A DNA stretch of 13,038 nt from JAKFWI01 sp035549875 (GCA_035549875.1 DASZPV010000140.1:1-13038); one strand, 5' to 3'. Shown: positions 1 to 7,098, numbered from the stretch's first letter. Notes: a model not told the origin generated them from the sequence alone. Made by a program: numbers and translations.

Positions 1-194
1 TTCACGTTGGCGGGCGTGATCTGCCCCAGCGTGCTGTAGCGCTGACTGAAATAGGTTCCCGAATACGTCAGCCAGTTGCGCGCGTCGGCAGCGGCGGTCC
101 GCAAACGCTCGTAACTCACCTGCGCCTGCGCGGGAACCGACACGCCCAGTGAAAGCAAAAGCGCCGCCGCGGCAAACAAAGCGCGCACGATCAT
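1..194 (-). CDS. PQQ-dependent dehydrogenase, N-terminal fragment (runs off left edge)
   Basis: The first 64 codons of a minus-strand gene are present. They begin at ATG 194-192 and the frame stays open to the window edge. Residues 1 to about 25 form a Sec signal peptide: a short basic start, an Ala/Leu-rich core and a PAQAQ cleavage region. The mature start carries NWLTYSGTYFSQRYSTL and then GQITPANV. This is the opening of the first propeller blade in quinoprotein alcohol/glucose dehydrogenases (W-x-x-Y-x-G ... R-Y-S-x-L-x-Q-I). The ATG lies 2 bases after the stop of the cytochrome c gene, and an AAAGGGG ribosome site sits inside that gene's 3' end, so the two are co-transcribed. Pairing with a diheme cytochrome fits a dehydrogenase that hands electrons to cytochrome c. 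This blade differs clearly from those of the two other PQQ dehydrogenases in the window. Substrate cannot be inferred. Confidence 0.85.
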   Translation of the reverse strand, partial: MIVRALFAAAALLLSLGVSVPAQAQVSYERLRTAAADARNWLTYSGTYFSQRYSTLGQITPANV

Positions 195-196
195 TG

Positions 197-976
197 TCAG
201 CGCCCCTTTAACGTAAGGAGATAGGCGATGAGATCGGCGCGTTCGTTCTCGGTCAGGCGATCCTTGTAAGCGGGCATCGGGGATGTCTTGCTGATCGTGT
301 ACTCGCGCAGGTCGGCTTTCGCCAGCGACAGCAGGTTCTCGTGTTCGTCGATGATTTGGACTGAATACGTGTCTTCGTTGAGACGCCGTCCGTTGATGAC
401 GCGGCCATCGGCAGTTACGACGCGCACCGGGCGATTGATCGGCATCATCTGACTTGAGGGATCGATAAGCGTGCGCAGAAGAGAGCCCGGGCCGCGCACT
501 GCGCCGATATCTGAAAGGTCAGGCGCGAAGCGGGGGCCGCTTGCCCCTACGCGATGGCAGGTTCCGCACGCGCCCTTGCCGTCGAAAACAAGACGGCCCC
601 GCGCCGCATCGCCGAGTTTGACTGACGTGCGATCGAAAGAACTGAAGTTCCGCAGGTAGGCGACGATTCCCGTAACCTCGGATGGGTCGAGCTTGAAGGC
701 CGGCATGCCTTTGCCGGGGACGCCAGTCGTGATGATGCGTGAGAGATCGCGATCAGTCACGGCGGTTCGAAAGATGCCCCGGCGGAACGAGATGCCCCCG
801 ATGCCATCGCCATTCGCGCCGTGGCACGGCGTGCATTGGGCGTCATACAAGCGGGCGCCGAAGGCGATGTCGCCAGGAGCGTAGGTTTCCGGGTGTCCCG
901 CCTGCGCCGTGGCGCGCGAAGGCGCGGAAAATATAAGCGCGAAGGCCGCGAGGAATAAAAACGACAGCGCCCGCAA
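197..976 (-). CDS. Exported diheme cytochrome c
   Basis: The product is 259 aa with a signal peptide at residues 1-25 (cleavage near ATAQA). It has two haem-attachment motifs, CTPCH at 48-52 and CGTCH at 137-141. A likely axial Met for haem 1 is M91 (GKGMPAF), and M234 (TSPMPAY) is a candidate for haem 2. The first half is an ordinary class I cytochrome c domain. The second half resembles the CxxCH domain described from Pirellula/Verrucomicrobium-type proteins, with a beta-rich insert between the haem motif and the Met. The start is TTG at 976-974. An in-frame TAG lies seven codons upstream, no ATG is available, and a G-rich ribosome site (GAGG within a G8 run) precedes it. The gene lies 31 bases downstream of the enolase-superfamily gene and 2 bases upstream of a PQQ dehydrogenase. 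It is probably that enzyme's periplasmic electron acceptor (inference from context). Confidence 0.9.
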   Translation of the reverse strand: MRALSFLFLAAFALIFSAPSRATAQAGHPETYAPGDIAFGARLYDAQCTPCHGANGDGIGGISFRRGIFRTAVTDRDLSRIITTGVPGKGMPAFKLDPSEVTGIVAYLRNFSSFDRTSVKLGDAARGRLVFDGKGACGTCHRVGASGPRFAPDLSDIGAVRGPGSLLRTLIDPSSQMMPINRPVRVVTADGRVINGRRLNEDTYSVQIIDEHENLLSLAKADLREYTISKTSPMPAYKDRLTENERADLIAYLLTLKGR

Positions 977-980
977 CTTG

Positions 981-988
981 CCCCCCCC
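981..988 (-). repeat. Run of eight G (coding strand) in the ribosome-binding site of the cytochrome c gene
   Basis: On the plus strand this is C8. On the transcribed strand it reads GA, then G8, then CAAG and the TTG start codon. It both supplies the Shine-Dalgarno sequence and determines its spacing to the start. A gain or loss of one G by slippage would shift that spacing without touching the coding frame. The run is seen directly; a regulatory role is speculation. Confidence 0.5.
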
Positions 989-1007
989 TCGCTACAACTT
1001 GATGGCT

Positions 1008-2306
1008 TTATGCCAGGATCAAGTCCTTGTTGATCGACACGCCAAGGCCGGGCTTCGTCGGCAGATTGAAATAGCCGCCCTTCTGAAAGACCGGATATTC
1101 CTCGAATATCTGCAGTTTGTTGGAATAGTCGAGCAGCGGCAGATCGTGACTGATTTCGAGATAGGGAGAATTCGGGATCGATGCGACCAGATGCATGCAG
1201 CAAATAGTGCCAATGCCGCCATCGGCGAGGTGCGGCACCATCACCTTGTTCATAGATTCCGCCATGGCGGCGATCTTGCGGATCTCGTTAGGCCCTTCAA
1301 GCAACACTTCGGGTTGGACGATATCGAAGCAGCCCCTTTCAAGCAGCAGGCGGAATTCGTGCAAACCGCGATTGCCTTCGCCGCCGGAGATCGGAATTTC
1401 GACCAGGCGGTTTAGCTCGGCCTGATGGTCGAAATCGAAACGCGGCAGGGGCTCTTCGAGCCAGTACACATTCAATTGCTGATACGCGCGCGCCGTTTCC
1501 ACTGCGCGCTGAAAGCCCCAAATGACGCTGGGCGTGAGCGGGCCATTCGTCGCCTGGTTGGCGTCGCACATGATGTCAAACTTGTCGCCGACCAATTTGC
1601 GTGTCGCCTCGACGAGGCGGACGTCTTCTTTCATCGTTTCAAAATGGGGGCGGAATTTGATCGCACGCCAGCCGTCGGCCTGGATTTTCGCCGCGAATTG
1701 CGCGCGCGTTTCGGGCGTTCCCAGGCGCGATTGGCTGGCATAGGGAACGACGTGGTCCTTGCATGGCCCCCAGATTTTATAGAGCGGCTGATTGCACGCC
1801 TTGCCGATGATGTCCCACATCGCGATTTCAGCGGAGGCGTAGGCGCGGTCGGCGCTGGTGTCGCCACCGCGGCCGGCGGCGGCGGCCAGCGGCATTGACG
1901 CCCCGGGCGTGACGGCTTGCGGCGATTCCACCGCCATGCGCCGCATTGAGCCCATGCCGGTTACTTCCCGCATATTGGCTACGAGGAGCTGAAGATTGAA
2001 GGGATCCTGACCGATGAGATTGGCTTTCAGGCGCGGCAATTGCACCGGATCGATCGCTGGGCCGATCCCGGTCAAGCCCTGATCCGTTTGTATTTCAAGG
2101 AACGCGCCGCCGCCGACGATAACCGGAGCGGTGTCCCAAGCGCCCATGAAGCCAGTCAGCATGCCAAGGTCTTTGATCACCTTCAGGCGCAGGGCCTTGA
2201 TATCCGTGATCTTGATCCTGCCGGCCAGTTGGGGCGCCTGCGCCGCCGCCGGCAGCGCAACGAGCGCAGCTGCGGGTATTGCTTTCAGAAGATCTCTACG
2301 TCGCAT
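1008..2306 (-). CDS. Tat-exported enolase-superfamily enzyme (mandelate racemase/muconate lactonizing type)
   Basis: The product is 432 aa. Residues 1-24 form a twin-arginine signal (RRRDLLK, then an Ala-rich core ending AAAQA). The enolase-superfamily N-terminal domain spans about residues 30-175, followed by the barrel. Visible active-site residues are the metal ligands D248 (CDAN), E284/E285 (WLEEP) and E310 (GGEG), the second-strand Lys as K217-F-R219 in place of the usual K-x-K, and an apparent His-Asp dyad of D328 (FDIVQPE) and H359 (VPHLADGG). The His-Asp pair is typical of the mandelate racemase branch, which includes acid-sugar dehydratases that turn aldonates into 2-keto-3-deoxy acids. 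The specific substrate cannot be read. ATG 2306-2304 follows a GAGGTGAGG ribosome site. It is the first gene of an operon with the cytochrome c and PQQ dehydrogenase. Export is unusual because family members are normally cytoplasmic; the Tat route fits a folded metalloenzyme. Confidence 0.9.
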   Translation of the reverse strand: MRRRDLLKAIPAAALVALPAAAQAPQLAGRIKITDIKALRLKVIKDLGMLTGFMGAWDTAPVIVGGGAFLEIQTDQGLTGIGPAIDPVQLPRLKANLIGQDPFNLQLLVANMREVTGMGSMRRMAVESPQAVTPGASMPLAAAAGRGGDTSADRAYASAEIAMWDIIGKACNQPLYKIWGPCKDHVVPYASQSRLGTPETRAQFAAKIQADGWRAIKFRPHFETMKEDVRLVEATRKLVGDKFDIMCDANQATNGPLTPSVIWGFQRAVETARAYQQLNVYWLEEPLPRFDFDHQAELNRLVEIPISGGEGNRGLHEFRLLLERGCFDIVQPEVLLEGPNEIRKIAAMAESMNKVMVPHLADGGIGTICCMHLVASIPNSPYLEISHDLPLLDYSNKLQIFEEYPVFQKGGYFNLPTKPGLGVSINKDLILA

Positions 2307-2395
2307 TGCCTCACCTCTTACCCCGGACGCTCACGGTCGGGTTTGATCCTGCGCAAAAAGGGGGGGGTAAAAACTTTGCTCCCACCTGCGCCGCC

Positions 2396-2431
2396 TACCA
2401 TATCAATGATTGTATGGTATCAAACTGTCAA
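2396..2431 (-). promoter_or_regulatory. Candidate operator dyad beside a -35-like TTGACA, facing the enolase-superfamily operon
   Basis: TACCATA (2396-2402) and TATGGTA (2413-2419) are perfect inverted arms of 7 bases. CAAT/ATTG (2404-2407 and 2409-2412) forms a nested second pair. On the minus strand a perfect TTGACA lies at 2431-2426. The best -10 at 18-base spacing is a poor ATTGAT, inside the dyad. A repressor or activator bound at the dyad would cover the promoter of the minus-strand operon, about 90-100 bases from its ATG. AT-rich dyads with TGGTAT/TTGTAT half-sites are typical of GntR-type regulators, but no regulator gene is in the window. Confidence 0.35.
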
Positions 2432-2798
2432 GCCGGGACCCTGCGGCTCTCATTTGGTCAAAAAACCGGTATGAAACCACACTGTCGTGTTGCATATTGA
2501 GCTAGGGACAGGACTCTAAGAAGTCAGGCGGGGGAGATGAATAGTTAGTTTTCCGCTGTGACGGCTGATGTCGGTTTTGCCTTTGACTGCGCTGGTTTCG
2601 TTCCGGGCGAATGCGTCGGTGCGAGCCGGGCATGGTCAGGCAAGCTGATGTAATGTCGGCGCGGCCAAGGGACACAAGACACGCCCATTGTCCGCATGTC
2701 ACATCTAGATGCGAGGGGTTGGATATTCTGGACCGAATTAACGCCGGCCTGCTGCGCGTCGCCGGCATGTAGAAAATTGCGATCGGACGTTGCTTTGC

Positions 2799-2815
2799 CG
2801 AGCCGCTTTGGCTCG
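2799..2815 (+). other. Small hairpin in the leader of the aldolase gene
   Basis: CGAGCC (2799-2804), a 5-base loop, and GGCTCG (2810-2815) form a perfect 6-bp stem. It ends 24 bases before the AGGGAG ribosome site of the exported aldolase. It has no T-run, so it is not a terminator. It might stabilise the leader or be incidental. Confidence 0.3.
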
Positions 2816-2852
2816 AACACTTCGGACACAAAGAGTTTAGGGAGAGAAACAC

Positions 2853-3911
2853 GTGAAAAAAATTGCAGCGCTTACGGCCTTGGCTTTGGCCGTGACTTCA
2901 GTCTTGGCGTTCAGCGCGCTGGCGCAGGCTCCGGCGGCGCCACGCAGCGCCGATCCTTACGCAAACAACGCCGATCCGGGAAAGTTACAATTCCCGCTGG
3001 CGGCGAAGGCGGGAGAAATCAGCGGGGCGTTCAAAACGCCGTTGCCCGGCGCGGTCAATACCGGGCCTTATGACATGACCAAGTGGAAGTATGGGCCGAA
3101 GAACGATCTGCCGCCTGGGTCTAAAATCTGGAACCCGGTCAAGATCAAGATGATGCAGGGCGGCAAGGTCGTTGGCGGCACGGTGTTCAGCGCCACCGAT
3201 CCGGAAACCTATTGTGCGATGGCCAACGCCGGCTACGACTTCATCTGGACGGAGATGCAACACAGCGCGCGCGACTGGTCGCAAGTAGCCAGAATGTGGG
3301 CTGCCTGCCCACACGCCAAGGCGGTTCCGGGCGTGCGCGTGGCGAATGCTACCGAGCGTGAAATCCAGCACGCAACCGATATGGGCGCGCTCGTGGTCGT
3401 GGTGCCGACAATCGACACTGTCGAAGAGGCTATTGCGGCTCGGGATTGGGCGTTCTTCCCGCCGCTCGGCAAGCGGAGCAATGGCGGCGGACAATCGGTC
3501 ACGTCGGAATTCTGGGGCGACGTACCTGGCGGTTACCGCCAGTCGATCAATAACAACCTCGTTCTCATCCTGATGATCGAGACGCTCGAAGGCCTCAAAA
3601 ACGCTGAAGCGATCGCCAAGGTGCCGGGCGTGACGGCAATCTTCGCGGCGAGCGGCGATTTGGGTAATTTCAGCGGCTATGACCAAGGAACCCCCGATTA
3701 CGAACGCGCCATCAACATCGTCCACGACGCGGCGCTGAAGGCGAATGTTCGGCTGTGCGGCCCGTTCGCGTGGCGTGACCGGGCTGACTTCACTTGCTTC
3801 CAGGGCGGCAGCGAAACGTCCGCCATCGCGAAGGGGGCAAAGGACGAGTTGGGCAAGCTGGCCGATACGCAGGGCAAGCCTGAGGTCGGTCCGTACGCCG
3901 CCAAGCACTAG
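2853..3911 (+). CDS. Exported HpcH/HpaI-type aldolase family protein
   Basis: The product is 352 aa. The start is GTG 2853-2855, with AGGGAG at 2840-2845. Residues 1-26 form a Sec signal (MKKIAALTALALA ... ALAQA). A 65-residue Pro/Gly-rich linker precedes the barrel (about 95-325). Family hallmarks are WNPVKIKMMQGGKVVGGTVF (entry strand), H137 (TEMQHS, the catalytic His position), R162 (GVRVAN, the substrate carboxylate Arg), E243 (LMIETLEG) and D269 (ASGDLGNFSG) as metal ligands, and GALVVVVPTI. These are the residues class II HpaI-type aldolases use to form or cleave 2-keto acids to pyruvate plus an aldehyde. The usual family length is about 250-270 aa in the cytoplasm; the added leader and linker make this one periplasmic. 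It sits divergently from the enolase-superfamily operon. A true aldolase or a related lyase are both possible; substrate is unknown. Confidence 0.88.
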   Translation: MKKIAALTALALAVTSVLAFSALAQAPAAPRSADPYANNADPGKLQFPLAAKAGEISGAFKTPLPGAVNTGPYDMTKWKYGPKNDLPPGSKIWNPVKIKMMQGGKVVGGTVFSATDPETYCAMANAGYDFIWTEMQHSARDWSQVARMWAACPHAKAVPGVRVANATEREIQHATDMGALVVVVPTIDTVEEAIAARDWAFFPPLGKRSNGGGQSVTSEFWGDVPGGYRQSINNNLVLILMIETLEGLKNAEAIAKVPGVTAIFAASGDLGNFSGYDQGTPDYERAINIVHDAALKANVRLCGPFAWRDRADFTCFQGGSETSAIAKGAKDELGKLADTQGKPEVGPYAAKH

Positions 3912-3942
3912 TTGCCTGTCGGGACTCGGTCGGATGCAAGAG

Positions 3943-3977
3943 CGGCGGGCGCCAGCGGCGCCCGCCGGCCTTTGCTT
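3943..3977 (+). terminator. Strong GC hairpin, probable terminator after the aldolase gene
   Basis: CGGCGGGCGCC (3943-3953), loop AGC, and its exact complement (3957-3967) give an 11-bp perfect stem 31 bases after the aldolase stop codon. It is followed by a weak T-rich stretch (TTTGCTT). The stem is very stable but the U-tract is poor, so termination may be partial and allow read-through into the next PQQ dehydrogenase gene. Confidence 0.6.
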
Positions 3978-4017
3978 AGTGTAAAAGCCGCTTAGACGGC
4001 TATGTTTGGGGTGGTCC

Positions 4018-4023
4018 AGGGAG
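4018..4023 (+). promoter_or_regulatory. Ribosome-binding site that decides the start of PQQ dehydrogenase 1
   Basis: AGGGAG lies 11 bases before ATG 4035. The alternative upstream ATG at 4002 has no Shine-Dalgarno sequence and abuts a small hairpin (AGCCG 3986-3990 with CGGCT 3997-4001). Starting at 4035 also puts a proper export signal at the very N-terminus. Confidence 0.55.
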
Positions 4024-4034
4024 ACCAATATCGC

Positions 4035-6092
4035 ATGCGTAACATAACGCGACGTTTGGCGCTGGCTCTGCCTGTCCTGGGATACTTGGCGTCAAAGACG
4101 CAGGCGCTGGCCCAGGCGGCAGGCGCGTCGGTGAAACCGGCCGCGGCCAATACCGACTGGCTTCACTATGCGGGTGATTTGGCCGGCACGCGTTATTCCC
4201 CACTCGACCAGATCGGACTGGGCAATTTCAAGGACATGGAAGTGGCGTGGCGGTTCGCCACCAGCCCTTACGGTCCGCAACCTGAATATATTCTGGCGTG
4301 CACGCCGCTGGTGTCCAAGGGTAGGATGTTCCTCACCGCCGGCAGCCGGCGTAGCGTTGTGTCGATCGACGCGGCGACGGGTGAAGTGCTCTGGGTCCAT
4401 CGCGAGGATGAAGGCGAGCGCGCCGCGCGCGCCGCACGTCGCGGATCGGGCCGGGGCCTTGCCTATTGGACCGATGGGAAAGAGGAGCGCATCCTCTACG
4501 TCACGATCGGCTATCAATTGGTCGCGCTCGACGCCAAGACCGGCGCGCGCTGCCCAGGCTTCGGCGACAATGGCATTGTAGATCTGCGGCTGAACGACGA
4601 CCAGGAAGTCGATCTGATCAAAGGTGATTTCGGCTACAATGCTGCGCCCGCGATCGGCAACGATGTCGTCGTCATCGGCGCGGCCATGAGCCCGGGCGAC
4701 CAACCGCGTACCCACAACAACGTCAAAGGCTATGTTCGCGGTTTCGATGTGCGCACCGGCAAACGGCTATGGATTTTCCATACGATCCCCAAGAAGGGAG
4801 AGTTCGGCTACGATACGTGGCTGAATGGCAGCGCGGACGTGAACGGCAATACCGGCGTCTGGGGCCAAATCGCAATCGATGAGGAACTGAACACCGCCTA
4901 TCTCGGCGTTGAAATGCCGACGGGCGACTACAATGGACAATATCGCCCGGGGCCTGGTCTATTCGGCGAAAGCATCGTCGCGGTCGATCTGAAAACCGGT
5001 GTGCGCAAGTGGCACTTCCAGTTCGTGCATCACGGCCTGTGGGATTTCGATCCGCCGTGCGCGGCGATCCTGGCGGATGTGCCCATCAACGGCAAAATCG
5101 TCAAAGTGCTGGCGCAACCGAGCAAGCAAGGGTTCCTCTACGTCTTTAACCGCGTGACCGGCAAACCGATCTGGCCGATCGTCGAAAAGAAGGTCGCGAA
5201 AGGTGATGTGCCCGGGGAGTGGTATTCGCCGACGCAGCCTTTCCCCACCAAGCCGCCTGCCTACGATCTTCAAGGAATCGGTCCAAAAGATTTGATCGAT
5301 TTCACGCCGGCGCTTCACGCCGAAGCGCTTCGCCTGATCAAGAATTACGTAACCGGCCCGATCTTCACGCCGCCCACGGTTTACAAGCGTGACGGAACAT
5401 GGGGCACGATCCAGGTGCCCAATCAGCAGGGCGGCACGAACTGGCCCGGCGGCGCCTACGATCCCGAAACGCGTACGGTTTACGTCTATTCGAAAACTGT
5501 GCCGACCATTAGGGCGGCGCTGCACAACACAAATAAAGCGGTGTCGGACATGGAGTGGATATCCATGGTCGCCGTGCCGAAAGAAGATCAAACTCTGGTC
5601 CGCGATGGCTTCAAGCCGAGGGACCTCACCGTTCAGGGCCTGCCGCTCCTAAAGCCGCCTTATGGGCGGCTCACCGCAATCAATTTGAGCAAGGGCGACA
5701 TCTCCTGGCAGGTGGCGCATGGCGAAACGCCGGATCAAATTCGTAACCATCCCGCGCTCAAGGGCATCAAAATCCCAAGAACCGGGCAATCAGGCTTGCT
5801 CGGTCCCTTGGTGACAAAGACGATGCTTGTATGCGGCGACGCCATGAGCACGACCGCGCCGTCAGGAGAGCGCGGCGCAATGCTTCGCGCGTATGACAAG
5901 AAGACCGGCGAGGAAAAAGGCGCCGTCATGATGCCGGGCCCGCAAGTCGGTGCGCCGATGACCTATATGCTGAACGGCTCGCAATATATTGTGTTGTCTA
6001 TCGGCGGCGGAAACGTCAAAGCGGAGATGATTGCATTCAGGTTGCCGCGCGCATCGTCCGGGCCCGCACGCCCCCCTCAAGCAGGAGACTAA
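4035..6092 (+). CDS. Exported PQQ-dependent dehydrogenase, copy 1
   Basis: The product is 685 aa from ATG 4035; an in-frame ATG at 4002 would add 11 residues. Residues 1-27 are a Tat-like signal (TRRLALALP ... ALAQ). The rest is a single quinoprotein propeller with repeated blade signatures: GEVLWVHRED, GKRLWIFHT, GVRKWHFQ and TGKPIWPI. D337 (HHGLWDFDPP) and K364 (QPSKQGFLYV) occupy the places of the catalytic Asp and PQQ-contacting Lys of membrane glucose dehydrogenase. The C-terminal MTYMLNGSQYIVLSIGGG also matches that group. There is no CxxCH motif, so this is not a quinohaemoprotein and needs an external acceptor. It also lacks the N-terminal membrane helices of Escherichia coli Gcd. It lies 1 base upstream of cupin 1, whose AGGAG site is inside its last codons. 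The substrate is probably a sugar or alcohol, unresolved. It is a close paralogue of the gene at 10161. Confidence 0.9.
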   Translation: MRNITRRLALALPVLGYLASKTQALAQAAGASVKPAAANTDWLHYAGDLAGTRYSPLDQIGLGNFKDMEVAWRFATSPYGPQPEYILACTPLVSKGRMFLTAGSRRSVVSIDAATGEVLWVHREDEGERAARAARRGSGRGLAYWTDGKEERILYVTIGYQLVALDAKTGARCPGFGDNGIVDLRLNDDQEVDLIKGDFGYNAAPAIGNDVVVIGAAMSPGDQPRTHNNVKGYVRGFDVRTGKRLWIFHTIPKKGEFGYDTWLNGSADVNGNTGVWGQIAIDEELNTAYLGVEMPTGDYNGQYRPGPGLFGESIVAVDLKTGVRKWHFQFVHHGLWDFDPPCAAILADVPINGKIVKVLAQPSKQGFLYVFNRVTGKPIWPIVEKKVAKGDVPGEWYSPTQPFPTKPPAYDLQGIGPKDLIDFTPALHAEALRLIKNYVTGPIFTPPTVYKRDGTWGTIQVPNQQGGTNWPGGAYDPETRTVYVYSKTVPTIRAALHNTNKAVSDMEWISMVAVPKEDQTLVRDGFKPRDLTVQGLPLLKPPYGRLTAINLSKGDISWQVAHGETPDQIRNHPALKGIKIPRTGQSGLLGPLVTKTMLVCGDAMSTTAPSGERGAMLRAYDKKTGEEKGAVMMPGPQVGAPMTYMLNGSQYIVLSIGGGNVKAEMIAFRLPRASSGPARPPQAGD

Positions 6093-6093
6093 A

Positions 6094-6534
6094 ATGAACC
6101 CGAAGCATTTGATTTTGGCGTCCGCGTTGGGTTTGATCGCAACGCCTGCATTCGCTGCTGATGTCGTTTTCCTGCCGCAAGCCAAAGTCGATGCGGCGCT
6201 GGCCGGCAAGGCGAGCCTCTATCTGCATGTTGACAAGGATGTGATGGTTGAGGGCTGCTACCGCGACAAGCCGGGGGACGCAGAAGTTCACGAAAAGTTG
6301 CTCGACACCATCTACGTTACCGCAGGCGGCGCGACGTTTGTGGTCGGTGGAAAGTTGGAAGGCGGAAAAGCGAGCGGGCCCGGCCAAATTCGCGGCGGCA
6401 CGATCGTAGGCGGAACCACCTATCACCTTGTCAAAGGCGACGTGATCATCGTTCCCGCCGGCGTACCGCATCAGTTTACTGAAGTCCCGGCGTCGATCAG
6501 CTATTACGTGGTCAAGCCCGTCCCTAAAGAATAG
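6094..6534 (+). CDS. Exported single-domain cupin, copy 1
   Basis: The product is 146 aa with a Sec signal at residues 1-22 (cleavage near AFAAD). The start is ATG 6094, preceded by AGGAG, just after the PQQ dehydrogenase stop. Cupin motif 1 is reduced: EVHEKLLDTIYVTAGGATF holds a single His (H66) rather than H-x-H. Motif 2 is VKGDVIIVPAGVPHQF with H126. A glycine-rich loop (GQIRGGTIVGGTTYH, 97-111) joins them. With only two of the usual four ligands plainly visible, metal binding is likely but may be atypical. Exported small cupins can be isomerases, lyases or binding proteins, and nothing here picks one. Tight coupling to the dehydrogenase, repeated at 10161-12721, says the two work on the same substrate or product. 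Confidence 0.85.
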   Translation: MNPKHLILASALGLIATPAFAADVVFLPQAKVDAALAGKASLYLHVDKDVMVEGCYRDKPGDAEVHEKLLDTIYVTAGGATFVVGGKLEGGKASGPGQIRGGTIVGGTTYHLVKGDVIIVPAGVPHQFTEVPASISYYVVKPVPKE

Positions 6535-6579
6535 CCCTGCCGATAGCGAAGCGAACGGGAAGAACTGGAGGAACTCGCG

Positions 6580-7089
6580 GTGAAAAACATTTCTTTGGCG
6601 ATCATGTCTCTCGGTGTTGCGCTGATCGGCGGCGTTGCCTGCGCCCAGACAGCGGCGCCGCCGAGCACGCCATCCATGCCGGTGATGAAGGATTTTGCGA
6701 CCTCTGCGGAGGTTCAGGCGCTGATCGCCAAGGCTAAGGCCGAGATTAAGCCGGGCGCGATCTCTAACAATCAGCGACTACTCAGCCTGGCGCCTTACAA
6801 TGTTGGTCTTGAATATCGGGTAGGCCCTGGCAATTCATCGGTACACGTTAAAGACGCCGAAATGGTATATGTGATCGAAGGCAAGGGCGTGGTGGTCAGC
6901 GGCGGAAAGCTCATGAGTCCAAAGGAGACTGCGCCAAACAATTTCACCGGGGATTCGATCAGCGGCGGCGTGTCGCGGCCGATCGCCAAGGGCGACGTGT
7001 TCATCATCCCGGAAAATACGCCGCACGCGTTCAATCCCGTGGGCGGGCCGCTTATTATGATGTCTTTGCACGTGCCGCGCGGCGGCTGA
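6580..7089 (+). CDS. Exported cupin, distinct from the duplicated pair
   Basis: The product is 169 aa. The start is GTG 6580, with GGAGG at 6567-6571. The signal peptide is residues 1-22; C21 (GVACAQ) is only a poor lipobox, so SPase I cleavage is favoured. About 60 residues with a helical stretch (SAEVQALIAKAKAEI) precede the cupin barrel. Motif 1 is SVHVKDAEMVYVIEGKG with H89 and E94, and motif 2 is AKGDVFIIPENTPHAF with H149. It is therefore a more classical metal-type cupin than its neighbour, although the second His of H-x-H is Lys. It is third in the operon, 45 bases after cupin 1, and has no counterpart after the second dehydrogenase. It ends 9 bases from the end of the convergent propeller gene. 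Function unassigned. Confidence 0.85.
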   Translation: MKNISLAIMSLGVALIGGVACAQTAAPPSTPSMPVMKDFATSAEVQALIAKAKAEIKPGAISNNQRLLSLAPYNVGLEYRVGPGNSSVHVKDAEMVYVIEGKGVVVSGGKLMSPKETAPNNFTGDSISGGVSRPIAKGDVFIIPENTPHAFNPVGGPLIMMSLHVPRGG

Positions 7090-7098
7090 GATAGGCGT

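Larger units (their letters stand above)
2307..2852. other. Divergent intergenic control region (546 bases)
   Basis: No convincing gene lies here; the open frames across it have no family resemblance, and the longest would start on top of the aldolase ribosome site. The region separates two divergently transcribed units. It contains a G8 run at 2360-2367, a dyad with an adjacent TTGACA at 2396-2431, a perfect 10-base palindrome CATCTAGATG at 2702-2711, and a small hairpin at 2799-2815 in the aldolase leader. Parts of it are AT-richer than the flanking genes, as expected of promoter DNA. Confidence 0.7.

Noticed and set aside
2502..2852. 116-codon minus-strand frame in the divergent control region
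   Set aside because: It would start at a GTG on top of the aldolase ribosome site, has no Shine-Dalgarno sequence of its own, and its composition does not look like a protein.
2985..4028. Long minus-strand open frame (347 codons) opposite the aldolase gene
   Set aside because: It is antisense to a gene with clear family motifs, has an Arg/His/Asp-rich composition typical of GC-rich shadow frames, and shows no recognisable domain.
4002..4034. Upstream ATG at 4002 as the start of PQQ dehydrogenase 1
   Set aside because: It has no ribosome site and abuts a hairpin; starting at 4035 gives an AGGGAG site and a signal peptide in the right place, and a length close to the paralogue.
6031..6093. 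Extended N-terminus for cupin copy 1
   Set aside because: It would overlap the dehydrogenase gene and bury the signal peptide; ATG 6094 has an AGGAG site and matches the arrangement of copy 2.
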